Made by a program: the position numbers and the translations under genes | Part shown: in pieces, positions 16,560 to 24,797 of the stretch | Numbering within the stretch: the first letter of the stretch is position 1 | Layout: the number at the start of each line of letters is the position of its first letter | The notes under the pieces: model-generated | Told to the model about the DNA's origin: nothing | Database searches by the model: none | Seen by the model: only the letters and a program-made list of their open reading frames with translations | NCBI RefSeq assembly: GCF_050717635.1 | Contig: NZ_JBOITO010000013.1 | Span: 124,001 to 188,000 of the forward strand | Origin: Clostridium_AD sp050717635 | Lineage (GTDB): Bacteria; Bacillota; Clostridia; Clostridiales; Clostridiaceae | Direction: 5' to 3' | DNA length: 64,000 nucleotides

Positions 16560-17729
16560 ATGCAGGAAAATAAAAGAACTTATGATGGTGAGATTATTTT
16601 AATAAAAACACTAGGTATCATCATTATCTTATTATTGGGTATGTATTTTATAAATAATACATATATTATTAAATTAGATTCAAGGGTTGTTAATGATTTT
16701 GCTACTATTTTTCTTAGTATAATACTTGAAGGTATCCCCTTTATTTTAATTGGAGCATTAGCTTCGTCTATAATTCAAATATTTGTATCAGAGGAAACAA
16801 TTACAAGAATAATTCCTAAGAACAAATTTCTAGGAGTATTTATTGCTTCTCTAGTTGGTCTTGTTTTTCCAGTGTGTGAATGTGCTATCGTTCCTATAAC
16901 TAGAAGACTTATTAAAAAAGGGGTACCTCTAAGTATTGCGGTTACATTTATGTTGTCTGTACCGATAATGAACCCAGTGGTTTTATTATCAACACACTAT
17001 GCTTTTATGGGAATGTCATATATGGTAATAGCAAGAGCTATGTTTGGTATGATTGGTGCTATAACAATAGGTGTTCTTATAGGGTTACTCCATAAAGATA
17101 GCCCGTTTAAAGTGAAAAAAGTCAAAAGGTCTAAAAATAATATAATTGTGGCTGAGCATAATTCTGGACACCATATTGTACAAAATCCTAAAAATATAAA
17201 AATCATCAAAAATAAGCATAGTCATTTAGAGGAAAATCAAGCTGGTTGTTCTTGTGGACATGATCATAATCACAGTAATGCAGGCAATAGGTTTATAAGA
17301 AATATACAGGATATAATTTCGCATACAAGCGCAGAGTTTTATGACATAGGTAGATTTTTTATAATGGGAGTGTTCCTATCTACATGTATGCAAGTTTTTA
17401 TACCAAAGGAATTTATTTTATCAATAGGTGGCGGTGTTTTATCATCCATAATAGTAATGATGGTATTAGCTTTTGTTTTATCAGTTTGTTCAGAAACAGA
17501 TGCATTTATTGCTAGAAGTTTTTTAGGCCAATTTACTACTGGTTCAATTTTAGGATTTTTAATATTAGGTCCTATGATAGATATAAAAAATACCATTATG
17601 CTTTGTGGAAGTTTTAAAATAAATTTTGTAGCTAAACTTATTTTCCTTATAATTGCAATTTGTTTTATATTAGCAGTAATAGCAAATATATTTCCTATCG
17701 AGCTTCTAAGCAAGGGATTTAGTTTGTAA
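16560..17729 (+). CDS. Permease of the DUF318/YcgR (PF03773) family
   Basis: The 389-residue polytopic protein has about eight to nine membrane helices. The conserved GLVFPVCECAIVPITRRLIKKG motif lies near residue 100, and a second half contains SVCSETDAFIARSF. A cytoplasmic-type loop around residues 195-245 is rich in His and Cys (HSGHHIVQ, KHSHLEE, CSCGHDHNHS), suggesting metal binding. The family includes ArsP-like and YcgR-like permeases; the transported substrate is mostly unknown. GAGGGG precedes the ATG. The next gene encodes the partner protein YcgQ/DUF1980, as in Bacillus. Confidence 0.85.
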   Translation: MQENKRTYDGEIILIKTLGIIIILLLGMYFINNTYIIKLDSRVVNDFATIFLSIILEGIPFILIGALASSIIQIFVSEETITRIIPKNKFLGVFIASLVGLVFPVCECAIVPITRRLIKKGVPLSIAVTFMLSVPIMNPVVLLSTHYAFMGMSYMVIARAMFGMIGAITIGVLIGLLHKDSPFKVKKVKRSKNNIIVAEHNSGHHIVQNPKNIKIIKNKHSHLEENQAGCSCGHDHNHSNAGNRFIRNIQDIISHTSAEFYDIGRFFIMGVFLSTCMQVFIPKEFILSIGGGVLSSIIVMMVLAFVLSVCSETDAFIARSFLGQFTTGSILGFLILGPMIDIKNTIMLCGSFKINFVAKLIFLIIAICFILAVIANIFPIELLSKGFSL

Positions 17730-17777
17730 CAATAAATAACAGGTATCTATTTACAGAGTCATTCAAGGAGGGAAAGA

Positions 17778-18626
17778 GTGAAAAGAAAGTTAAATTTGAA
17801 TGAATTAATATGGTTTTTTATACTCGTGGGTTTTACTTATTATTTTTATATGATTATAAGTTCAAATAAAATAAATTTATATGTACATCCAAAAATGGTT
17901 AAGTACGCAAAGTTCGCATTATATTTTTTTATTGTTCTGACTATTTTTCAAGGAAAAAATATTATTAGTGTTAGAAAAAATAAGAAGTTAAAGAGTGGGT
18001 TTATTATGTTTTTAATTCCACTTACTTTAGGATTTCTATTTAAATCTGAAGGATTGAGTACTTATAATGTAATGAATAAAGGATTTTCACTAACTTCACA
18101 ACTTAAAATAAATACATTGAAGCATAAACATATAACTTTAGATGATGGAACAGAGCTATGTGAGCATAATGATGATGAATACAGTCATTTAGTTGACGAC
18201 GATTATCTGTTGTTAGAGGAACCCTTAGACAGTGTGGCAATAGTAAAAGGTGAAACTATAGATATGACTAGCGAAAATTTTATGAATTTTTATGAGAATA
18301 TATATGGAAAGCCATATAATTATGTTGGCAGATCTATTAAAATGAAGGGTTTCATATATAAACAAAACAGACTTAACAAAGATGAATTTATATTGTCTAG
18401 AATTCTAGTAAGTTGTTGCAGCGCAGATGCACAGCTAGTGGGACTTTTGTGTAATTCTTCAAAGGCAGAAGTATTAACTGAGGGCACTTGGGTAAATATA
18501 GAGGGTACATTGGAGCAGCATGAATATAGAGATAATAAATATGGAGAAATTAATGTAATTCCAATAATTAAAGTAAATAAAATAGAACAAATTGAGGGGG
18601 AGAATAATGAGTATATATATAATTAA
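17778..18626 (+). CDS. YcgQ/TIGR03943-family permease partner protein (DUF1980)
   Basis: The 282-residue protein has two to four N-terminal membrane segments (to about residue 100) and a C-terminal soluble domain containing GRSIKMKGFIYKQN, ISCC-like VSCCSADAQLVGLLC and GTWVNIEGTLEQ. The C-terminal part looks like an OB-type fold. It is known to occur together with DUF318 permeases, as here. A His-containing stretch (HKHITLDDG, CEHNDDEYSHL) lies between the two parts. The GTG start has AAGGAGGG five bases upstream. A dispersed repeat follows the stop immediately. Confidence 0.83.
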   Translation: MKRKLNLNELIWFFILVGFTYYFYMIISSNKINLYVHPKMVKYAKFALYFFIVLTIFQGKNIISVRKNKKLKSGFIMFLIPLTLGFLFKSEGLSTYNVMNKGFSLTSQLKINTLKHKHITLDDGTELCEHNDDEYSHLVDDDYLLLEEPLDSVAIVKGETIDMTSENFMNFYENIYGKPYNYVGRSIKMKGFIYKQNRLNKDEFILSRILVSCCSADAQLVGLLCNSSKAEVLTEGTWVNIEGTLEQHEYRDNKYGEINVIPIIKVNKIEQIEGENNEYIYN

Positions 18627-18645
18627 AATAGTGGGGGGTTAGGGC

Positions 18646-18665
18646 GGGGACAGTTAACAACTTTT
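18646..18665 (+). repeat. REP-like repeat, copy C (left end of element)
   Basis: GGGGACAGTTAACAACTTTT follows a G-rich stretch (GTGGGGGGTTAGGGC) that resembles the G-rich left flank of copy A. Confidence 0.75.
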
Positions 18666-18748
18666 AAAACTAATATCTAAGAATATGAATATCATTTCAT
18701 TACATAGGAAATACTTTAAAGGAAAATCTATGTAAAGAGGTGTTTACT

Positions 18749-19663
18749 ATGGCAAGAAGGGCAAGAGTAAAAGCAGGGGACGCTATATATCATATAATGT
18801 GCAAAAGCATAACTGAAGTAAGTTTATTTAGGGATGATGATGATAAGAAAAAGTATCTATCTCTTATAAAGAAATATAAAGAACTCTATGGTGTTAAAAT
18901 CTACGGGTACTGCCTTATGGATAATCATGCACATTTATTAATTGATGTTAATGGCGCAGATATATCAAAAGTCATGCATGGAATAAATTTTTCTTATGCA
19001 ATGTACTTCAATAAAAAGTACAAAAGAGAGGGACACCTTTTTAAAAATAGATTCAAAAGTAAAATAATAAAGGATAACAGATACCTTAAGACAGTATCAT
19101 TGTATATACATAATAATCCAAAGGATATGAGTGAATTTAAAGATTGTCCTGAGGAATATGCTTTTTCTAGTTTAGGAATATACATTGGGAAAAAACGAGA
19201 TCATTTCAAAATAATTGATTATGACTTTGTTATGGGCTTTTTTGGTAATAGACTTAAAGACGCAAGAAGAAATTACTGTAGAGGGATTTTGGGATGCAAC
19301 AATGAAAAAATAAAAAATGAAATTGAATTTGAATATGAGAAATCCAAGTATATAAGTGAGAGGAAAATAATTATAAGAAATTTTAAAACTGAAGATATAA
19401 TTGAATTTATAGCCTCCAAAATGAGTATACCAAAGGTTCTTCTACACATAAAATACAGTAGGAAGCTTGTAGCAGCAAGAGCATTAACTGTTGTTTTAAT
19501 GAAGAGTCTCTGCAATTTAAGCGCTAGCGATATCTGTGGCATATTAGGAAATATTACACAGGGTAGAATATCAAAATTAAGTTCTATTGGTATAGAATTA
19601 ATTAATTCAGAAACTAAATATGAAGATTTTATCACAGATTTTATTAAAATTTACTCTTGCTAA
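18749..19663 (+). CDS. REP-associated tyrosine transposase (Y1/HUH)
   Basis: The 304-residue protein has an N-terminal Y1 transposase domain (about 1-160) and a C-terminal helix-turn-helix domain resembling the DnaA C-terminal fold (about 215-290). The HUH metal site is DNHAHLLI. SLYIHNNP carries the likely catalytic tyrosine, and GHLFKNRFKSK is a family signature. The ATG at 18749 is preferred over the GTG at 18740, which overlaps the AAAGAGG ribosome site. The catalytic residues are all present, so it may be active. Such proteins nick and mobilise short palindromic repeats; matching repeats flank the gene. Confidence 0.88.
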   Translation: MARRARVKAGDAIYHIMCKSITEVSLFRDDDDKKKYLSLIKKYKELYGVKIYGYCLMDNHAHLLIDVNGADISKVMHGINFSYAMYFNKKYKREGHLFKNRFKSKIIKDNRYLKTVSLYIHNNPKDMSEFKDCPEEYAFSSLGIYIGKKRDHFKIIDYDFVMGFFGNRLKDARRNYCRGILGCNNEKIKNEIEFEYEKSKYISERKIIIRNFKTEDIIEFIASKMSIPKVLLHIKYSRKLVAARALTVVLMKSLCNLSASDICGILGNITQGRISKLSSIGIELINSETKYEDFITDFIKIYSC

Positions 19664-19843
19664 TAATTAAAAATGTTGCAAATCCTAAAAAAACAAATAG
19701 ATAAAAATACGATTAACTTATGTTAAATAAAAATTGGACAAGCATATAAAAAGTTATTTTATAAGATGAATAGACTAAAACAAATGCATTTAAAAGTGAA
19801 GAATTTTAAAATTCTATATAAAATTAGGGGGTGTGGCAAAGAT

Positions 19844-19863
19844 AATTAGTTGTTAAACGTCTC
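19844..19863 (-). repeat. Degenerate REP-like repeat, copy E
   Basis: On the minus strand it reads GAGACGTTTAACAACTAAT, an imperfect copy of GGGACGGTTAACAACTAAT. It lies inside the right part of the transposase element. Confidence 0.55.
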
Positions 19864-19891
19864 TATCCCTATTCCTTCTCAATATTAGTGA

Positions 19892-19930
19892 AAAATCTTT
19901 TTTATTTCCATAGGAAATAAAAAAGATTTT
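19892..19930. terminator. Terminator between the transposase and asd
   Basis: Two perfect 18-base arms (19892-19909 and 19913-19930, beginning AAAATCTTTTTT) enclose ATA. It can end asd transcription on the minus strand and transposase transcription on the plus strand. Confidence 0.85.
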
Positions 19931-19980
19931 GTAGTTTTATCAGAATATTTTAGCTCGTTTTATAACATAACATGATAAAC

Positions 19981-19997
19981 AGTTGTTAACTGTCCCC
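19981..19997 (-). repeat. REP-like repeat, copy D (right end of element)
   Basis: AGTTGTTAACTGTCCCC is the exact reverse complement of the left end. On the minus strand it supplies the final GGG GAC AGT TAA codons of asd. Confidence 0.8.
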
Positions 19998-21080
19998 GTT
20001 CTTATAAAGATACCCTTCAGCTAATAAAAGCTCAGCTGTAAGTACTGCACCGCCAGCTGCCCCACGTAGTGTATTGTGAGATAGGCATACAAATTTATAG
20101 TCAAATAAAGTATCTGCGCGTAGTCTTCCAATTGTTACTCCCATGCCTTTTTCAATATTTCTATCTAGTTTAGTTTGAGGTCTATCATTTTCCTCGAAGT
20201 AAGTTAGAAATTGCTCAGGAGCATTTGGAAGTTTTAAAAGTTGAGGCTTGCCTTTGAAATTTGCCCAATGTTCTAAAATAGCTTCTTTAGTTGGTTTAGT
20301 TTCAAAGGAAACAGAAACTGCAGCTAAGTGGCCATCTGACACAGGCACGCGAATACATTGAGCAGAGATTATAGGCTCCACGGCATTAACTATCTTATTG
20401 TTTTCTATATGTCCCCAAATTTTCATAGGTTCTTGCTCGCTTTTTTCTTCTTCGCCACCGATATAAGGTATAACATTATCCATGATTTCTGGCCAATCTG
20501 AAAATATCTTTCCAGAGCCTGATATTGCTTGGTAAGTACAAACTGATATCTTTGTAGGTTTATATTCCATAAGTGCATTTATAGCTGGAACATAACTTTG
20601 AATTGAGCAGTTAGGCTTAGCAACGATAAATCCCCTTTTAGTTCCTAAACGCTTACGTTGTACGTGAATCAATTCTAAATGATCAGCATTTATTTCTGGA
20701 ATTATCATTGGAACATCAGAATATCCGCGATGTGCAGAATTATTTGATATCACTGGAGTTTCTGCTTTTGCATATCTTTCTTCTATTTCTCTTATTTCAT
20801 TTGCAGGCATATTAACTGCACAAAAGACTAAGTCCACTTCGCTACTTATTTCCTCTACTTGATTTACATTTTTTATTACTATATTTTCAACACTTTCAGG
20901 CATAGGTACGTCTAGTTTCCATCTATTTTTTACTACTTCATAATAAGTTTTACCCACAGAGTTCTCACTAGCAGCAATAACAGCTATTTCAAAATATGGG
21001 TGATCATGAAGAAGCGTAATAAGACGCTGACCAACAAACCCAGTTCCACCTAATAAACCAACTTTTAATTTTTTATTCAT
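19986..21080 (-). CDS. asd: Aspartate-semialdehyde dehydrogenase
   Basis: The 364-residue enzyme reduces aspartyl phosphate to aspartate semialdehyde, at the branch to lysine/diaminopimelate, threonine and methionine. GLLGGTGFVGQRL is the NADP-binding loop, FIVAKPNCSIQ holds catalytic Cys158, and SDGHLAAVSV holds the expected His. The sequence resembles the archaeal/fungal-type ASADH branch rather than the E. coli type. GGGGGGT lies upstream of the ATG. The last residues (NGDS) and stop are encoded by the end of the transposase repeat, so the native C-terminus has probably been replaced, apparently without loss of the domain. Confidence 0.93.
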   Translation of the reverse strand: MNKKLKVGLLGGTGFVGQRLITLLHDHPYFEIAVIAASENSVGKTYYEVVKNRWKLDVPMPESVENIVIKNVNQVEEISSEVDLVFCAVNMPANEIREIEERYAKAETPVISNNSAHRGYSDVPMIIPEINADHLELIHVQRKRLGTKRGFIVAKPNCSIQSYVPAINALMEYKPTKISVCTYQAISGSGKIFSDWPEIMDNVIPYIGGEEEKSEQEPMKIWGHIENNKIVNAVEPIISAQCIRVPVSDGHLAAVSVSFETKPTKEAILEHWANFKGKPQLLKLPNAPEQFLTYFEENDRPQTKLDRNIEKGMGVTIGRLRADTLFDYKFVCLSHNTLRGAAGGAVLTAELLLAEGYLYKNGDS

Positions 21081-21346
21081 TGTATTAATACCCCCCGATT
21101 AAATAATATATATTTGTGATAGAATATAAGTGCTATACTTATACTTATTCTTATCCAATCATTAAGTTAATAATAATAATAACTTATTTAAGAATTTCTA
21201 TTATAGTTGATTATAATGGTAAAAAGTATATACTTCAAGTAGTTAATTGTATAAAATAGTTATGTATAATAAATTTATGGTATGATAACGAAGTTATAAG
21301 TTATATAATTTTTCTGGAAATATTCTAAAAGGAATGGGGAATTAAG

Positions 21347-22162
21347 TTGGATAAAAACGATAAAGACAAATTAAAGCTATATGGATTCAATAATTTAACA
21401 AAGTCATTAAGTTTTAATATTTATGATGTTTGCTATACAAAAACAGAGGAAGATAGAAAAAAATATATAGAATATATTGATGAACAATATAATGCAGAGA
21501 GACTAACAAAAATTCTTACTGATGTTACTGAAATAATAGGGGCCAGTGTACTTAATATTGCAAAACAAGACTATGATCCTCAAGGAGCAAGCGTAACATT
21601 ACTGATTTCAGAGGAAGAAATACCTTTGTACCTAGTAGATTGTTCTTGTAATAGAGGGATTTTAACACCAATTCGTGAAAATATTGTGGGGCATTTAGAT
21701 AAAAGTCATGTAACAGTACATACTTATCCTGAAAGTCACCCTCAAAATGATATAAGTACTTTTAGAGTAGATATAGATGTAGCAACTTGTGGGACTATAT
21801 CACCATTAAAGGCTCTAAATCACTTAATAGCTAGTTTTGATTCGGATATTATTACTATAGATTACAGGGTTAGAGGTTTTACTAGAGATATGGATGGTAA
21901 AAAACACTTTATAGATCATAAGATTAGTTCCATCCAAAATTACATTGCTAAAGAAACTAAAGATAGATACAGCTTAATTGATATGAATATATATCAATCT
22001 AATATATTTCATACAAAAATGAAATTAAACGAACTAGAGCTTCCTAATTATCTGTTTGAGATTAAAGAGGAAGACTTAAGCCAAGATGAAAGATGTGATA
22101 TTATACAGAAGTTGGAAAAAGAAATGACGGAAATATTTTATGGAATGGACATTCCTAATTAG
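21347..22162 (+). CDS. speD: S-adenosylmethionine decarboxylase proenzyme (long bacterial form)
   Basis: The 271-residue proenzyme is of the E. coli SpeD type. Self-cleavage at LDKS-HVTVH (Ser120) would generate the pyruvoyl cofactor; HTYPESHP, DVATCGTISPLKALN and VRGFTRDMDGKKHFIDH are highly conserved. It makes decarboxylated SAM for aminopropyl transfer to polyamines. No speE or other polyamine gene lies nearby. The start is TTG at 21347, with GGGGA seven to eight bases upstream. The gene is monocistronic with a terminator. Confidence 0.95.
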   Translation: MDKNDKDKLKLYGFNNLTKSLSFNIYDVCYTKTEEDRKKYIEYIDEQYNAERLTKILTDVTEIIGASVLNIAKQDYDPQGASVTLLISEEEIPLYLVDCSCNRGILTPIRENIVGHLDKSHVTVHTYPESHPQNDISTFRVDIDVATCGTISPLKALNHLIASFDSDIITIDYRVRGFTRDMDGKKHFIDHKISSIQNYIAKETKDRYSLIDMNIYQSNIFHTKMKLNELELPNYLFEIKEEDLSQDERCDIIQKLEKEMTEIFYGMDIPN

Positions 22163-22204
22163 CAATTGCCGTACTTTTGTAAAACATAAGAATAGAAAAT
22201 CAAT

Positions 22205-22250
22205 AAAGACCTCAGAAGAAAATTTATATTACTTCAGAAGTCTTTTTTTT
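22205..22250 (+). terminator. Terminator of speD
   Basis: AAAGAC...GAAG pairs with CTTC...GTCTTT around an AT-rich loop, followed by eight T residues. Confidence 0.75.
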
Positions 22251-22324
22251 ATAAAAGGATTTTATAGCAGAATATATATTAAAATGAATTACATATTTTT
22301 CATTTTATTATGATTTTTATCCAT

Positions 22325-22350
22325 TTATATGGTATAATTTAACCATATAA
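22325..22350 (+). promoter_or_regulatory. glg operon promoter -10 inside a 9-bp inverted repeat
   Basis: TTATATGGT (22325-22333) and ACCATATAA (22342-22350) are perfect inverted copies flanking TATAAT (22333-22338). The -35 match is weak (TGATTT near 22311). The arrangement looks like an operator over a promoter. The rest of 22251-22482 shows no gene. Confidence 0.5.
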
Positions 22351-22482
22351 TAAAATATTCTAACAAATGAAATTTAATTAAATTTAATTTTCAAAAATTA
22401 GGATAACACAATCTTTAAAATATTTAAAAAACTACTAGTAAGTAGGCTACATCAGTACAGTGGTAGAAAGGAGAAAACTAAC

Positions 22483-23634
22483 ATGATAAAAAAAGAATTA
22501 ATAGCTATGATATTGGCAGGTGGTCAAGGATCAAGACTCAAACAATTAACAAAAATGATTGCGAAACCTGCAGTTCCCTTTGGAGGAAAGTATAGAATTA
22601 TAGATTTTTCTTTAAGTAATTGTTCCCACTCCGATATAGACACTGTAGGAGTTCTTACTCAGTATCAACCATTGGCTTTAAATGCCCATATTGGAATAGG
22701 TACACCATGGGATTTAGACCGTAGAAATGGAGGAGTTAGCATGCTTGCCCCTTACCAAAGTGAAGATGGGGGGAATTGGTATAATGGCACAGCAGATGCT
22801 ATTTATCAAAACACAAATTATATCGATAGTTATGATCCAGAATATGTGCTTATTTTATCAGGAGACCATATTTACAAAATGGACTATACGAAAATGTTAG
22901 ATTATCATAAAGAAAAAGGTGCTGATGTTACTATTGCTGTACTAGAAGTACCTCTAGAAGAGGCTTATAGATTTGGAATGATGAATACTCGAAAAGACGA
23001 TAGTATCTATGAATTTGATGAAAAACCATCAAAACCTAAAAGTAATTTAGCATCTATGGGAGTTTATATATTTAACTGGGCTGCTCTTAAACAATTATTA
23101 AAAGAGGACAACCTTGATAAAAATTCCAGTAATGACTTTGGGAAAAACATAATACCAAAAATGATAAAGAATAATCAAAAGCTATATGCATATCATTTTA
23201 AAGGATATTGGAGAGATGTAGGTACTATTGAAAGTTTTTGGGCAGCTAATATGGACATGTTAATTGATGATAATGAGCTCAATATATATGATACTAAGTG
23301 GAGAATATATTCAGTTAATCCAATCTTACCGCCACAATATATAGGGCCTCAGGCTAAAATTAATAACGTAATGCTCAATGAGGGTTGTACTGTTTTTGGA
23401 GAAGTAAATAATTGTGTGCTTTTTCATGGAGTGCATGTAGGTAAAAACACTAAGATAACTAATTCAGTTATTTTACCTAATACTAAAATAGGAAATAATG
23501 TGGTAATAGATAAGGCTATTATAGGAAGTAATGTTACTATAAGACGTAATTCTTGTATTGGTAATGGAGAAGATATTATTGTTATAGAAGAAGGAAAAGA
23601 GATTAAAGCTGATTCTAAGATATTAACTAACTAA
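22483..23634 (+). CDS. glgC: Glucose-1-phosphate adenylyltransferase, catalytic subunit
   Basis: The 383-residue enzyme makes ADP-glucose from glucose-1-phosphate and ATP, the committing step of glycogen synthesis. The nucleotidyltransferase signature AMILAGGQGSRLKQLT is intact. NWYNGTADAIYQN, LILSGDHIYKMDY and FKGYWRDVGTIESFW are family motifs, and a C-terminal left-handed beta-helix follows from about residue 290. It opens a four-gene operon glgC-glgD-glgA-glgP. GAAAGGAG lies upstream of the ATG. Confidence 0.96.
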   Translation: MIKKELIAMILAGGQGSRLKQLTKMIAKPAVPFGGKYRIIDFSLSNCSHSDIDTVGVLTQYQPLALNAHIGIGTPWDLDRRNGGVSMLAPYQSEDGGNWYNGTADAIYQNTNYIDSYDPEYVLILSGDHIYKMDYTKMLDYHKEKGADVTIAVLEVPLEEAYRFGMMNTRKDDSIYEFDEKPSKPKSNLASMGVYIFNWAALKQLLKEDNLDKNSSNDFGKNIIPKMIKNNQKLYAYHFKGYWRDVGTIESFWAANMDMLIDDNELNIYDTKWRIYSVNPILPPQYIGPQAKINNVMLNEGCTVFGEVNNCVLFHGVHVGKNTKITNSVILPNTKIGNNVVIDKAIIGSNVTIRRNSCIGNGEDIIVIEEGKEIKADSKILTN

Positions 23635-23659
23635 ATTATAAAATTAGCGGGGTGATAGT

Positions 23660-24769
23660 ATGCTTAATAATTATATAGGAATATTAATGTTAAACGAGGA
23701 AGAAGATAATATTAAAAGTCTTACAAAAACAAGGCCTATAGCATCCATACCTATAGGTGGAAGGTACAGAGTTATTGATTTCGTACTTTCAAATATGGTT
23801 AATTCAGGTATTTATAATATAGGTATATTTACTAATACAAAATCTAGGTCTTTAGTGGACCATTTAGGTTCAGGTAAACCTTGGGATTTAGATAGAAAAA
23901 TAAATGGTTTATTTTTATTCAATTTTACCTCTGAAAACTCACTTACAATGGATATAAATGCATTAAGTGATAATATGGAATACATTTATAGAACAAAGCA
24001 AGATTACGTAATTATATCTTCTTCGTATATGATTTGCAACATTGATTACAATGCGGCAGCTAAGTATCATGAGGAATCCGGATCTGATATAACATTATTA
24101 TACAAAAAAACCAATAATGGTAAGAAACATTATTTAGATGCTAGTACTTTATATGTCGATGAGGAAAACAAAGTTCTAAGTATTGGTAGAAACAAGGGAG
24201 CGGAGGATAAACTAAATATATCTATGGAAATGTTTATAATGAAAAAATCCACTCTAATAAGTATTATAAACAAAAGCGTTCAGACGGGGTCTCATAGTTC
24301 AATAAAAACTGCAATATACGATAGTGTTAAAGAATATAATGTAAATGCATATGAGTTTAAAGGGTACCTCCAATGTGTAAACTCTATAAAAAATTACTAT
24401 AAAATCAGCATGGATATGCTAAATGCTAAAGTAACAAAGGAATTATTTTTTAGCCATGGGTTAATTTATACTAAAGTTAAGGATGAGGCTCCTACAAAAT
24501 ATTTTGATGGATCCAATGTTAATAATTCCTTGATTTCTAATGGATGTATTTTGAAAGGAGATATCGAGAATAGTGTAATTTCAAGAAGGGTAATAGTGCA
24601 AGAAGGCGTAGAAATAAGAAATTGCATAATTTTTCAAAATTGTGTAATTAAAAAAGGTTGTAAACTAACCAATGTTATTATTGATAAAAATACAATTTTA
24701 AGTGAAAATACTGTGTTAAAGGGAGCTGTAGAGTTCCCAGTTGTAATAGAAAAAAAGGCTCATTTATAA
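23660..24769 (+). CDS. glgD: ADP-glucose pyrophosphorylase regulatory subunit
   Basis: The 369-residue paralogue of GlgC lacks the GGQGSRL catalytic loop (here LNEEEDNIKSLTKTRPIASI) but keeps IGGRYRVIDFVLSNMVNSG, GSGKPWDLDRK and a C-terminal beta-helix. In Firmicutes, GlgD forms a hetero-oligomer with GlgC and modulates its activity. It starts 25 bases after glgC with GGGGTGA upstream of the ATG. Confidence 0.94.
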   Translation: MLNNYIGILMLNEEEDNIKSLTKTRPIASIPIGGRYRVIDFVLSNMVNSGIYNIGIFTNTKSRSLVDHLGSGKPWDLDRKINGLFLFNFTSENSLTMDINALSDNMEYIYRTKQDYVIISSSYMICNIDYNAAAKYHEESGSDITLLYKKTNNGKKHYLDASTLYVDEENKVLSIGRNKGAEDKLNISMEMFIMKKSTLISIINKSVQTGSHSSIKTAIYDSVKEYNVNAYEFKGYLQCVNSIKNYYKISMDMLNAKVTKELFFSHGLIYTKVKDEAPTKYFDGSNVNNSLISNGCILKGDIENSVISRRVIVQEGVEIRNCIIFQNCVIKKGCKLTNVIIDKNTILSENTVLKGAVEFPVVIEKKAHL

Positions 24770-24797
24770 TAATTAATAAAATTAAGGGAGGTTTAGT

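Larger units (their letters stand above)
18646..19997 (+). mobile_element. REP-associated tyrosine transposase element
   Basis: A Y1/HUH transposase gene is bounded on the left by GGGGACAGTTAACAACT (18646-18662) and on the right by its exact reverse complement (19981-19997), with a degenerate third copy at 19844. Solo copies of the same sequence lie at 11512, 15612 and 32232. The right end overlaps the last codons and stop of asd. The inverted ends and solo copies are seen directly; that the transposase recognises them is inferred from the REP/RAYT paradigm. Confidence 0.7.
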
